DNA of 64,000 nucleotides from Rhodanobacter sp. 7MK24 (GTDB taxonomy: Bacteria > Pseudomonadota > Gammaproteobacteria > Xanthomonadales > Rhodanobacteraceae). This document shows, piece after piece, positions 1 to 6,609 of this stretch. Below the pieces are notes generated by a model that saw only the letters and a list, made by a program, of their open reading frames with translations, made no database searches and was not told the DNA's origin. Both the position numbers and the translations under genes were made by a program. The stretch covers positions 1,183 through 65,182 of the forward strand of contig NZ_JACYXL010000001.1 of the NCBI RefSeq assembly GCF_014842995.1. The letters run 5' to 3'. How positions within the stretch are numbered: position 1 is the stretch's first letter; the number at the start of each line of letters is the position of its first letter.

Positions 1-183
1 TTCAACCGGACGTATCGCACCGAAGTCCTGGATCGCTACGTCTTCACCAGCCTGCACGAGGTCCGCCGCATGACCGAGGACTGGCGCCACCGCTACAACC
101 ATCAACGTCCCCATCGCTCACTCGGCGGACTCTCGCCCGTCGCGTTTGCCATGGCATCATCAACTACCTCTATTTCCGGGTGA
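1..183 (+). CDS. IS3-family transposase OrfB, C-terminal fragment
   Basis: Sixty codons are visible, entering from the left edge of the window. The segment contains W-R-x-x-Y-N-x-x-R-P-H-x-S-L-G-G-L-S-P, the standard end of the DDE integrase-core (rve) domain of IS3-family OrfB proteins, with the last catalytic Glu region just upstream. It ends with TGA at 181-183. The protein catalyses strand transfer during transposition. Only the tail is present, so whether the element is intact cannot be judged. Confidence 0.85.
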   Translation, partial: FNRTYRTEVLDRYVFTSLHEVRRMTEDWRHRYNHQRPHRSLGGLSPVAFAMASSTTSISG

Positions 184-206
184 CTCGGGAAAACGAGGAC
201 GCTTCA
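1..206 (+). mobile_element. IS3-family insertion sequence, right end
   Basis: The window opens inside an insertion sequence. A transposase reading frame ends at 183. The following 23 bases run to a TCA at 204-206, as expected for an IS3-type terminus (TG...CA ends). I placed the boundary at 206 because a DUF4279 reading frame on the other strand becomes recognisable immediately beyond it. The left end and the target duplication are outside the window, so the exact edge is inferred. Confidence 0.6.
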
Positions 207-368
207 GAGCGACCAATGTCCCGTACGTTTTTCACGGCGCCTTGGATCTAAGTCGCCTTTGAGCCAGGCCTGTGTTGGCGCGACCCCAAGCTCGGCAGTC
301 AGGGCCGACGGATCTATATCGTCGCCATAGACTGAGAAGTATGCGTAGCAGTTATTGGGTTCTGTCAT
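204..368 (-). pseudogene. DUF4279-type cassette gene truncated by IS insertion
   Basis: From ATG at 368 on the minus strand a 54-codon frame begins MTEPNNCYAYFSVYGDDIDP and ends in R-T-G-H-W-S-L. The Y-F-S-V-Y-G-D-D-x-D-P start, the L-G-V-x-P-T turn, the K-G-D and the R-R/T-G-x-W-S-L block match the first half of DUF4279 proteins, which are usually about 130 residues. The stop codon TGA at 206-204 is supplied by the terminal bases of the IS. The ATG lies 10 bases inside the cassette boundary at 378, as for the other genes in the array. DUF4279 has no established function. Confidence 0.7.
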
Positions 369-372
369 TGAG

Positions 373-429
373 CGCTAACGCTAGAGTTAAGCGGCGGCGA
401 AGCCGTCCGCCTTGAACGAAATGTTAGGC
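373..429 (-). repeat. integron attC site a (follows the 424-711 gene)
   Basis: This is a 57-bp imperfect palindrome. Read on the minus strand it has the canonical attC layout: R'' box GCCTAAC, an arm containing CGTTCAAG, a central CGGCTTCGCCG hairpin, an arm containing CTTAACTC, then R' box GTTAGCG with the cut expected at 378/379. It differs from the other three sites at only a few positions. R'' pairs with the TTAGGC that starts its own cassette at 724. Confidence 0.88.
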
Positions 430-711
430 ATGCGAGGTGCATGCCCGACGAACTAGGTTGCTGAGCATTGCTGCCTTTTCGAGGACAGGACCAGCAACGA
501 CCCCGTCATAATCTAGAGCGCGCGTGATAGATGCCTCTGGGATGTCGTGGCCAGAGGCAACTGACGCGTGCATGTCTTGGAAGACGCGAAGCCACTTAGC
601 TTGAACAACCTCGGTCCAGCCATCCGCGCGAGCCGCACCTGTGAGTGGCGCAGAAAGCGCGACCGTGAGCTGGTCGAGGAGTTGGCAGATGTGGTGGCGA
701 GGACCTTCCAT
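424..711 (-). CDS. integron cassette protein, unknown function (95 aa)
   Basis: I do not recognise this protein. It is 95 residues, soluble and probably mostly helical, with no signal peptide. The start ATG at 711 lies 13 bases inside the cassette boundary at 724/725. The stop TAA at 426-424 lies inside the R'' core of its own attC site, which is typical compact cassette design. The position between two attC sites, in the orientation where attC follows the gene, is the main support for it being a real gene. Confidence 0.6.
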   Translation of the reverse strand: MEGPRHHICQLLDQLTVALSAPLTGAARADGWTEVVQAKWLRVFQDMHASVASGHDIPEASITRALDYDGVVAGPVLEKAAMLSNLVRRACTSHA

Positions 712-718
712 GTTTGCT

Positions 719-775
719 GCCTAACGCTAGAGTTAAGCGGCGGCGAAGCCGTCCGCCTTGAACGAGTTGTTAGGC
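719..775 (-). repeat. integron attC site b (follows the 791-1009 gene)
   Basis: This 57-bp site has the same layout as the other attC copies: minus-strand R'' GCCTAAC (775-769), central hairpin, and R' GTTAGGC (725-719) with the recombination cut expected at 724/725. Unlike the others, its R'' does not complement the start of its own cassette, which begins TTATGC at 1030. That suggests a past exchange of cassette ends or mutation. Confidence 0.88.
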
Positions 776-790
776 CAGCCGCGACCTAGC

Positions 791-1009
791 CTACCTAGGA
801 ACATTGGTGATCTCGTCTGGATACATTGCGGCAAGCCAGATTGTGTAGCCGTTGCTGGAGTCGGAACACTCGACCTCAAAGGCATCGGCATAGACTTCTA
901 AGATAGTCCCTACGTCTCCTATGGCCGGCGCTCTTTGCCAGTCGGCTGCCACCTCCTTAAAGCGATCGTCACGGAGCGAGGTAACTCTGATGACGTCAAA
1001 CTGCTTCAT
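791..1009 (-). CDS. DUF4926-like integron cassette protein (72 aa)
   Basis: This small protein begins MKQFDVIRVTSLRDD and contains G-D-V-G-T-I-L-E-V-Y followed by a F-E-V-E-C-S-D strand. That pattern resembles the short SH3-like DUF4926 family (usual core: R-G-x-V-G-T-I/V-V-E-V...Y-E-V-E-F). DUF4926 proteins have no known biochemical role but are frequent in toxin-antitoxin and integron-like settings. ATG at 1009 is 21 bases inside the cassette boundary at 1030, with an AAGAG ribosome-binding site upstream. Confidence 0.65.
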   Translation of the reverse strand: MKQFDVIRVTSLRDDRFKEVAADWQRAPAIGDVGTILEVYADAFEVECSDSSNGYTIWLAAMYPDEITNVPR

Positions 1010-1024
1010 GCATGTGCTCTTGAG

Positions 1025-1081
1025 GCATAACGCTGGAGTTAAGCGGCGGCGAAGCCGTCCGCCTTGAACGAAATGTTAGGC
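1025..1081 (-). repeat. integron attC site c (follows the 1076-1399 gene)
   Basis: This 57-bp site has minus-strand R'' GCCTAAC (1081-1075), a central hairpin identical to the other copies, and R' GTTATGC (1031-1025) with the cut expected at 1030/1031. R'' is complementary to the TTAGGC that starts its own cassette at 1414, as expected for a functional circular cassette. Confidence 0.88.
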
Positions 1082-1399
1082 CTCGGTGGGATGGGTCGCC
1101 GCGTCATCTGCGAGCTTCTTTGTAAGAGCATTTGCAGCTTCGAGTGCGGCATTTTCCAACGAACCACACATCTTGATGACCGCGGACTGGCTCGACCAGT
1201 CAGATATAGACCACTGCTCAGATTCTGGATAGATGTAGATCATGTGGCGAAACGCAGTGATGCTCGAACCAAGGTTGGAAATTGGTCCGGCTCCGACACA
1301 AACCGTTTTGCCGAGACTCCAATCCCTTGCGGCTGCATGAAATCCTTTTTTGCGGAGCCACTCGATTGCTTCTTCTCGGGTATGCATCGCTGATGCCAT
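1076..1399 (-). CDS. integron cassette protein, unknown function (107 aa)
   Basis: I do not recognise this protein. It starts MASAMHTREEAIEWLRKKGF, a likely N-terminal helix, followed by a mixed alpha/beta stretch with M-I-Y-I-Y-P and a helical Ala-rich tail. It has no signal peptide or membrane segment. ATG at 1399 is 15 bases inside the cassette boundary at 1414; an in-frame ATG at 1387 is an alternative. The stop TAA lies in the R'' box of its attC. Small soluble proteins of this kind in cassettes are often immunity or toxin-antitoxin components, but nothing here proves that. Confidence 0.6.
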   Translation of the reverse strand: MASAMHTREEAIEWLRKKGFHAAARDWSLGKTVCVGAGPISNLGSSITAFRHMIYIYPESEQWSISDWSSQSAVIKMCGSLENAALEAANALTKKLADDAATHPTEA

Positions 1400-1408
1400 C
1401 GTTGAAAG

Positions 1409-1465
1409 GCCTAACGCTGGAGTTAAGCGGCGGCGAAGCCGTCCGCCTTGAACGAATTGTTATGC
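1409..1465 (-). repeat. integron attC site d (follows the 1470-1868 gene)
   Basis: This 57-bp site has minus-strand R'' GCATAAC (1465-1459), central hairpin CGGCTTCGCCG, and R' GTTAGGC (1415-1409) with the cut expected at 1414/1415. R'' is complementary to the TTATGC at 1886-1881 that begins its own cassette, so this cassette and its site appear intact. Confidence 0.88.
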
Positions 1466-1469
1466 GGCA

Positions 1470-1868
1470 CTACCAGAGCCGCCACCATGGCTTTTTGCTC
1501 GTAGGAACGGATGCTTTAGCTGGACTTTGAGGTGGTGCCACGACGTCTGTGATTTGGATACTTTTGGAGTATGTGGAGTCTCGCTGCTTCGTCTTTAGCA
1601 GGCCAGCGCTTTGAAGCGCATGGAGAACCGGAACAAGCTCGCCCAGCCCACAAACCTCGATCACGTTGTCTTTGAACTGCTGTTGGGTAGACCAAAGCAA
1701 ATTGTGAAGTCGGTTCTCGGTGAGCTGACCTTTAAACTCGGCTCTGTCGATAGAGAGCGTCCCCGGATACGCGCCGTTAAAACCAGCATCTAACTTGCAC
1801 CAGTAGTCGTGGTACCACCACTCGTCACCACGATGCGTCTCCCAACGCCCAGCCATGGCGTACCTCAC
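1470..1868 (-). CDS. integron cassette protein, unknown function (132 aa)
   Basis: This is the cassette gene nearest the presumed attI end. I do not recognise the protein. It is rich in aromatic residues at both ends (W-W-Y-H-D-Y-W near the start, P-W-W-R-L-W at the stop). The middle, K-D-N-V-I-E-V-C-G-L-G-E-L-V-P-V-L-H-A-L, looks like a strand-helix unit. The start is GTG at 1868, 18 bases inside the cassette boundary; ATG at 1856 is an alternative. The first cassette of an array is normally the best expressed. Confidence 0.6.
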   Translation of the reverse strand: MRYAMAGRWETHRGDEWWYHDYWCKLDAGFNGAYPGTLSIDRAEFKGQLTENRLHNLLWSTQQQFKDNVIEVCGLGELVPVLHALQSAGLLKTKQRDSTYSKSIQITDVVAPPQSPAKASVPTSKKPWWRLW

Positions 1869-1880
1869 ATGTGTTTTGCC

Positions 1881-1918
1881 GCATAACGCTTAGTAGACCC
1901 CGGATCGGGGCATATGCA
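1881..1918 (-). other. array boundary: degenerate attC- or attI-like site
   Basis: The outermost cassette begins at 1886/1887 with core GTTATGC (minus strand, 1887-1881). Just outside it, on the minus strand, lies a small hairpin CCCCG-ATC-CGGGG followed by TCTACTAAGC and the core. This resembles the second half of an attC arm with a shortened stem. It could be a decayed attC, a secondary insertion site or part of attI. I cannot tell these apart. Confidence 0.4.
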
Positions 1919-2206
1919 CGCCATGCTCCATCGTCGATGTGGGCCCGTCAAGCGAATGAATGGCAGCAGTTTCAAGAACTTGCTCTACCTTCCTGCGTGT
2001 TGCCAGATGATCGCTTGCTTTGCGTATCACGCTAAACGGGGCTTTTGTGGTTTATCGCCTCGAAAAGATGGATACGCACGATATCTCGTTGGAGATGGCA
2101 TCCCAGTGGTCTGCTTTTGGCGTGCAGGAGGAAGTTGCCTCCGATGGGGTGGCGAGGATGGTTCCTTGCCCGGGCCATGCCCTCGTGGGGCGTGCCGCGA
2201 GCAACC
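1887..2206. other. 320-bp gap with no convincing gene
   Basis: An integron integrase or its remnant would be expected here or further right if this were a complete integron. Translation of both strands shows no tyrosine-recombinase motif. A 78-codon plus-strand frame from TTG at 2020 runs into the 3' end of pilR and has no family resemblance. The segment probably holds flanking sequence, possibly the cassette promoter reading leftward. Confidence 0.5.
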
Positions 2207-3613
2207 TCAGTCGATACCCAGCTTCTTCAGCTTGTAGCGCAGCGCCCGGAAGGTGATGCCGAGTTTCTTCGCGGCGGCGGTCTTGTTGTAGCGGGACTCT
2301 TCCAGCGCTTTCATGATCGCGCTGCGTTCCAGGTTGCTGATGTAGTCGTCCAGACCGCCGGCAGCGGCCGAGGATACGGGTGGCGTGGTCGCCGGAGCGG
2401 CAGCGCCGTTGCCGGACGGAGGTTGGACGGCAGCGGACTCAAGGCGCTGCAGGCGTTGCGGCAGCATCAGGTCGTCGGCAGCGATAGTGTCGCCGTCGCA
2501 CATCGCGGTAGCGCGTTCGAGGATGTTCTCCAGCTCGCGCACGTTGCCGGGGAAGTCGTAGCTTTCCAGCGCCTGCTGCGCCTCAGCCAGCAGGCGGCGC
2601 GGGGCGCTGCCGTCCTTGCGGGCAAGGCCCTGCAGGATGTGGTTGGACAGCAGCGACACGTCGCCGCGGCGCTCGCGCAGCGGCGGCACGCGTAGTTCGA
2701 TCACGTTGATGCGGTAGAACAGGTCCTGGCGGAACTGGCCCTGCTCGACCAGCGCGGCGAGGTTCTTGTGGGTGGCGGAGAGGATGCGCACGTCCACCGG
2801 CACTTCCTCGCGCGCGCCGATCGGGCGCACGGCCTTTTCCTGGATCGCGCGCAGCAGTTTCACCTGCATGTGCAACGGCAGCTCGGCCACCTCGTCGAGG
2901 AACAGCGTGCCGCCGTGCGCAGCCTGGAACAGGCCTTCCTTGTCGGTATGCGCGCCGGTGAAGCTGCCCTTCCTGTGTCCGAAGAACTCGCTTTCCATCA
3001 GCTCGGAGGGGATGGCGCCGCAGTTCACGGGGATGAACGGGCCGCTCGCGCGGGGGCCCTGTTCGTGGATGAGGCGGGCGACCAGCTCCTTGCCCACGCC
3101 GGATTCGCCGGCGATGTACACCGGCGCCTGGTTGCGCGCGAGCTTGGCGATGGTGGAGCGCACCTGCTGCATCGCCGACGAGTCGCCGACCAGCCGCTCG
3201 CCGGCACCGCCGGCCTTGGCGGCGGACTTGCCGCTGCGCTTTTCTTCGGCCAGCCGCAGCGCGGTGCGCACCAGCTGGCGCAGCATCTGGATGTCCACCG
3301 GCTTGGAGACGAAGTCGAACGCACCGGCCTTCAGCGCGTTCACCGCGGCATCCACATTGCCATAGGCGGTAATCATCGCCACCGGCATATCCGGGTGGTT
3401 GGCGCTGATGTGCTCCACGATCTCGTGTCCGGTGCCGTCGGGCAGGCGCATGTCGGTGAAGCAGAGGTCGTAGCTGCGTTCGCCCAGCGCTCGGCGCGCC
3501 TCGGTGACGGTGCCCACGGCGTCGACTTGCAGATCCATTCGACCCAGCGTGATGGTGAGCAGTTCGCGGATATCGCGCTCGTCGTCGATGACCAGGACGG
3601 TCTGTTGGCTCAT
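2207..3613 (-). CDS. pilR: type IV pilus response regulator PilR (sigma-54 activator)
   Basis: This 468-residue NtrC-family regulator has a receiver domain (about 1-120; D10-D11, phosphoacceptor D54 in F-T-D-M-R-L-P-D-G, Lys in S-K-P-V-D). A sigma-54 AAA+ domain follows, with Walker A G-E-S-G-V-G-K-E, loop G-S-F-T-G-A and Walker B G-T-L-F-L-D-E. The C-terminal Fis-type helix-turn-helix is R-Y-N-K-T-A-A-A-K-K-L-G-I-T-F. PilR activates sigma-54 transcription of pilin genes after phosphorylation by PilS. I chose ATG at 3613 because it starts directly at the receiver domain; an upstream extension to 3673 has no homology. It lies 72 bases after the esterase gene on the same strand and about 15.6 kb from pilS. 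Confidence 0.88.
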   Translation of the reverse strand: MSQQTVLVIDDERDIRELLTITLGRMDLQVDAVGTVTEARRALGERSYDLCFTDMRLPDGTGHEIVEHISANHPDMPVAMITAYGNVDAAVNALKAGAFDFVSKPVDIQMLRQLVRTALRLAEEKRSGKSAAKAGGAGERLVGDSSAMQQVRSTIAKLARNQAPVYIAGESGVGKELVARLIHEQGPRASGPFIPVNCGAIPSELMESEFFGHRKGSFTGAHTDKEGLFQAAHGGTLFLDEVAELPLHMQVKLLRAIQEKAVRPIGAREEVPVDVRILSATHKNLAALVEQGQFRQDLFYRINVIELRVPPLRERRGDVSLLSNHILQGLARKDGSAPRRLLAEAQQALESYDFPGNVRELENILERATAMCDGDTIAADDLMLPQRLQRLESAAVQPPSGNGAAAPATTPPVSSAAAGGLDDYISNLERSAIMKALEESRYNKTAAAKKLGITFRALRYKLKKLGID

Positions 3614-3666
3614 GGTTGGTGCTGTCTTGGCGGGGAGTACCAGCGAGGATACTCGGGGCGCCGGCG

Positions 3667-3683
3667 GGGGCAAAGCTTGCCCC
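3667..3683 (-). other. hairpin after the esterase gene, no U-tract
   Basis: On the minus strand GGGGCAAGCTTTGCCCC follows the esterase stop codon by two bases. It forms a GGGGCAA stem-loop but continues as CGCCGG rather than a T-run. It is therefore not a standard intrinsic terminator, and read-through from the sugar genes into pilR is possible. Confidence 0.4.
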
Positions 3684-3685
3684 TT

Positions 3686-4801
3686 TCAGCGGGCCAGTCG
3701 CCGGTCGAAGAAGCCGACGATCGCGGCATAGGCCTGCTTCGACTCGGGCAATTGCGGGTCCGAGAAGAACGAGTGCCACATGCCGTCCCATACGCGCAGT
3801 TCGGCGGGTACGCCTGCCTGGTGCAGCAGTTCGCCGCTGTGCACGACCGAGCTCATCGCGAAGTCGCGCGTGCCGGTGATCAGCAGGGTGGGCGGGAACC
3901 TTGCCAGCAGCGCGGGCGACAGGCCGGGCTGCACCAGCGGATCGTCCGGGTCGGCTCCGCGGAAGTAGGGCAGCGTGGCGAGGCCGAGCGGAGGCGTGGT
4001 CGGCACGCCTTGTCCGTTGAGCATGGGCGCCACGTAGGACGAATCGCCGCCGAGGTCGACCAGCGCACCGCAGAACATGCCGATCGCGCCGGGCACCGGC
4101 AGCCTGTCGTGGATGAAGCGCGCCACCGCTTCGCCGGTGAGGATGCCGCCGGCCGAGCAGCCATAGATGCCGATTTCGCCCGGCTTGTGGGTTTTCAGCA
4201 GCTCGCGGTAGACGTTTTCCACGTCCACACTGGCGGCGGGGAAGACATGCTCCGGGCCCATCCGGTAGTCCACGCCGATCACCTCAATGCGGCCGAGACT
4301 GGCGACGGGAATCGATTCGACCAGCGCCCCGCTGTGCGCGCCCCACAGGAAAGCGCCGCCGTGCAGGTTGAGCAGCACGCGGCGGCGGTTCTCCGGCGAT
4401 ACGCCTTGGGCCGGCAGCACCACGTCGACGCCGACCCCGGCGATGGTGTCGCGCTTGAGCTTCACGGGATAGAGCTTTTCCATGAGCTCCGCCCGGCCGC
4501 GGTTCTGGCCGTCATAGAAGTCGCGGCTTGCGGCAATGGGGCCGCCGATCGGGGGTGCCTTGGCGCCGAAGGCGAGCATGCCCGGGAAGAATGCGCGCGC
4601 CTGCGGCGAGGCGAATGCAGAGTAAGGCACGCTGGCGGCCGGTGCGGTGACGGTGGCGTCGGCGCGTACGCCAGGTTTGGCGTCCTGCGCTATGGCGGGG
4701 GCGGCAAGCAGGGCGCCGCAGAGCGACAGCGCAGCAGCCAGCCGCGTGGGCAGCGCATGACGCGCGACCGTTCTCCATGTGCCGCTCGTGCCTGCGCGCA
4801 T
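3686..4801 (-). CDS. secreted HSL-type alpha/beta-hydrolase (esterase)
   Basis: This 371-residue protein has an N-terminal signal peptide ending near A-P-A-I-A-Q. The oxyanion motif L-H-G-G-A-F, the nucleophile elbow G-C-S-A-G-G, an acidic residue in G-T-R-D-F-A and a final His in M-W-H-S-F-F define the hormone-sensitive-lipase group of carboxylesterases. The substrate is unknown; deacylation of a sugar substrate would fit the neighbourhood but is inference. ATG at 4801 overlaps the trehalase stop by one base; GTG at 4804 gives a 4-base overlap. Translational coupling with the trehalase is likely either way. Confidence 0.8.
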   Translation of the reverse strand: MRAGTSGTWRTVARHALPTRLAAALSLCGALLAAPAIAQDAKPGVRADATVTAPAASVPYSAFASPQARAFFPGMLAFGAKAPPIGGPIAASRDFYDGQNRGRAELMEKLYPVKLKRDTIAGVGVDVVLPAQGVSPENRRRVLLNLHGGAFLWGAHSGALVESIPVASLGRIEVIGVDYRMGPEHVFPAASVDVENVYRELLKTHKPGEIGIYGCSAGGILTGEAVARFIHDRLPVPGAIGMFCGALVDLGGDSSYVAPMLNGQGVPTTPPLGLATLPYFRGADPDDPLVQPGLSPALLARFPPTLLITGTRDFAMSSVVHSGELLHQAGVPAELRVWDGMWHSFFSDPQLPESKQAYAAIVGFFDRRLAR

Positions 4802-6495
4802 CACGTTCCGGGCCGCACTGCGGGCGAGGGTCGCGGCGTCGCGGCCGGTGGCGGTGCGGCTTGTCCGGCAGGGCCGTCGAGCAACTGGTGCAGCTTGAGA
4901 TACACGCCATTCGTCCAGCCGAAGCCGACCACGTTCTGCGTGTAGCCGGCCGTGATTTTCACGTCGGCGTTGCCGCTCGCCATGTTGTATTTCTCGCGGA
5001 TGGTGCGGTCATGGGCGAAGCCGTTGTCCACGGTGGCCATGAACTTCGCGCCGAGGCGCCGCGCGTCGGCGTCGAAGCCATAGTCCGCCAGCCCCTTGAT
5101 GGCGAGCCAGTTGGTCGGCGCCCAGCCGAACGGCGCGTCCCATTGTGCGCCGGTGGCGCGCGTGCTCATGGCCAGGCCGCCGCGCTGCTCGAACAAGCCC
5201 AGCCTGCCACGCAGTGCCTGCGCTTGTGCGGGGGATGCGGCGCCGGCCCACAGCGGATAGAACATGCTGAGGTAGGGATCGCTGGAGGGCTTGCCGGCGA
5301 CGAAGTCGTAGTCCATGTACCTGCCCTGCGTGGGTTGCCACAGGTATTTGTCCATCGCCGCCTTGCGTGCCGCGGCCGCTTGTTGCCAGCGCTCGGCGTC
5401 GGCGGTCTTGCCGAGAACGGCTGCGAAGTCGTGCAGGTCGCGTTCGTAGCGGTAGAGCAGGCTGTTCAACCCGACCGGAGCGTAGTGGTGGGTGGAGCCG
5501 GCGAACGGGCCGAAGTGGAAGTCGGTGTCGAAGCCCGATTCGCGCATGGCGCGGTCGCCGAGGTAGTAGTCGGCGGTGAGGCGATAGCCGCCGACCCATG
5601 CATCGGCGCAGGCCTTCGAAGCCGCGGTGTCGCAGCTCGCGGTTTTCAGCTGTTCCGCTTCGGCGTCGTCGGGGTGTTGCGGCGCCTTGACGAGATAGCC
5701 CGGATCTTCCGCGCGATGCGCCAGCAGCCAGCGGATCACGCCCTGGTAATAGCTGGCGTCATGCGCTTCCAGCACCGGGCCGTGGCCATAGTCGAAGTAA
5801 CGCGACAGGCCGGTATCGCCTGCGCGGTGCCCGGTGCGCATCCACAGGTCGTGGTTGCGCACCGCCAGCGGATAGGCCTGCGCCAGCCAAGCACGCCTGT
5901 CGGCCTCGTCGCGGAAACTCGCGGGGTCGGCCAGCAGCGCCGCCATCATCGCGCCGAGGAAGGGCGGCTGCGAGCGGCTGAGGTAGTAGCTGCGATTGGC
6001 GTTGAGCACGCCGCCGTAGTGCTGCACCTCGAACAGTGCGTTGTCCACCATGTCGCGCGCCAGCGTTTCCTGGTGATCGGCAAGCAGGCCCAGCTCGATG
6101 AAGTAACTGTCCCAGCCGTACATCTCGTTGAAGAAGCCGCCGGGCACCACGTAGGGATGCGGCAGGTAGAGCAGACCCTGCACCGGCAGCGTGGCGGGAT
6201 CGAACTCGCCGAGCTCGCGTATCGATTGCGGCAGCCGGCGTACTTCCACATGGCAGGTCTTCGCGATGCGCGGAAGCTCCTGCGGCATCGGCAACTGATG
6301 CGGCAGGTAGATCGCCAGCTGCGTATCGCCCGGCCCCTTGCCGAAGGCGGAACAGTCTTCAATCCGGCGTGTGAGCGTTGGCCACGCGTGATGGATGTAG
6401 GCCAGCGTTTTCGCGGCATCGGGCGTGGCCGCGGAGGCCAGTGGCGTGGACAGCAGCGCGGACAGCAGGATGGCGAGGCGTGTGCGGGATTTCAT
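4801..6495 (-). CDS. treA: periplasmic trehalase, GH37
   Basis: This 564-residue protein has a signal peptide (MKSRTRLAILLSALLSTPLA...A). It carries both GH37 signatures: P-G-G-F-F-N-E-M-Y-G-W-D-S-Y-F (about residues 140-155) and Q-W-D-A-P-F-G-W-A-P (about 450-460). It hydrolyses alpha,alpha-trehalose to two glucoses in the periplasm. The length matches E. coli TreA (565). ATG at 6495 was chosen because it starts the signal peptide; a longer frame to 6570 adds unrelated sequence. It sits in a minus-strand run with a TonB receptor and an MFS permease, and is linked by overlap to the esterase gene. Confidence 0.9.
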   Translation of the reverse strand: MKSRTRLAILLSALLSTPLASAATPDAAKTLAYIHHAWPTLTRRIEDCSAFGKGPGDTQLAIYLPHQLPMPQELPRIAKTCHVEVRRLPQSIRELGEFDPATLPVQGLLYLPHPYVVPGGFFNEMYGWDSYFIELGLLADHQETLARDMVDNALFEVQHYGGVLNANRSYYLSRSQPPFLGAMMAALLADPASFRDEADRRAWLAQAYPLAVRNHDLWMRTGHRAGDTGLSRYFDYGHGPVLEAHDASYYQGVIRWLLAHRAEDPGYLVKAPQHPDDAEAEQLKTASCDTAASKACADAWVGGYRLTADYYLGDRAMRESGFDTDFHFGPFAGSTHHYAPVGLNSLLYRYERDLHDFAAVLGKTADAERWQQAAAARKAAMDKYLWQPTQGRYMDYDFVAGKPSSDPYLSMFYPLWAGAASPAQAQALRGRLGLFEQRGGLAMSTRATGAQWDAPFGWAPTNWLAIKGLADYGFDADARRLGAKFMATVDNGFAHDRTIREKYNMASGNADVKITAGYTQNVVGFGWTNGVYLKLHQLLDGPAGQAAPPPAATPRPSPAVRPGT

Positions 6496-6609
6496 GGCGA
6501 AGTGTTCCCGGTGGAAGGGCGGGCGGTCATCGACAAGGCAGACTTGCCCTTGGCGAGGGCACACGGTCATGGTGCTGGCATGCGTGACCGTCGGCGGTAC
6601 AAGAACGCT

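Noticed and set aside
373-1465. CRISPR array
   Set aside because: The repeats are 57 bp, palindromic with attC core boxes, and spaced 306-384 bp apart with genes between them.
1887-2206. Possible integron integrase remnant beside the cassette array
   Set aside because: Translation of both strands shows no tyrosine-recombinase motif or resemblance, only short frames.
2020-2256. 78-codon plus-strand frame starting with TTG
   Set aside because: Weak start, no recognisable family, and overlap with the 3' end of pilR.
2768-4945. Plus-strand open frame opposite pilR and the esterase gene
   Set aside because: It is a shadow of two genes with clear motifs on the other strand.
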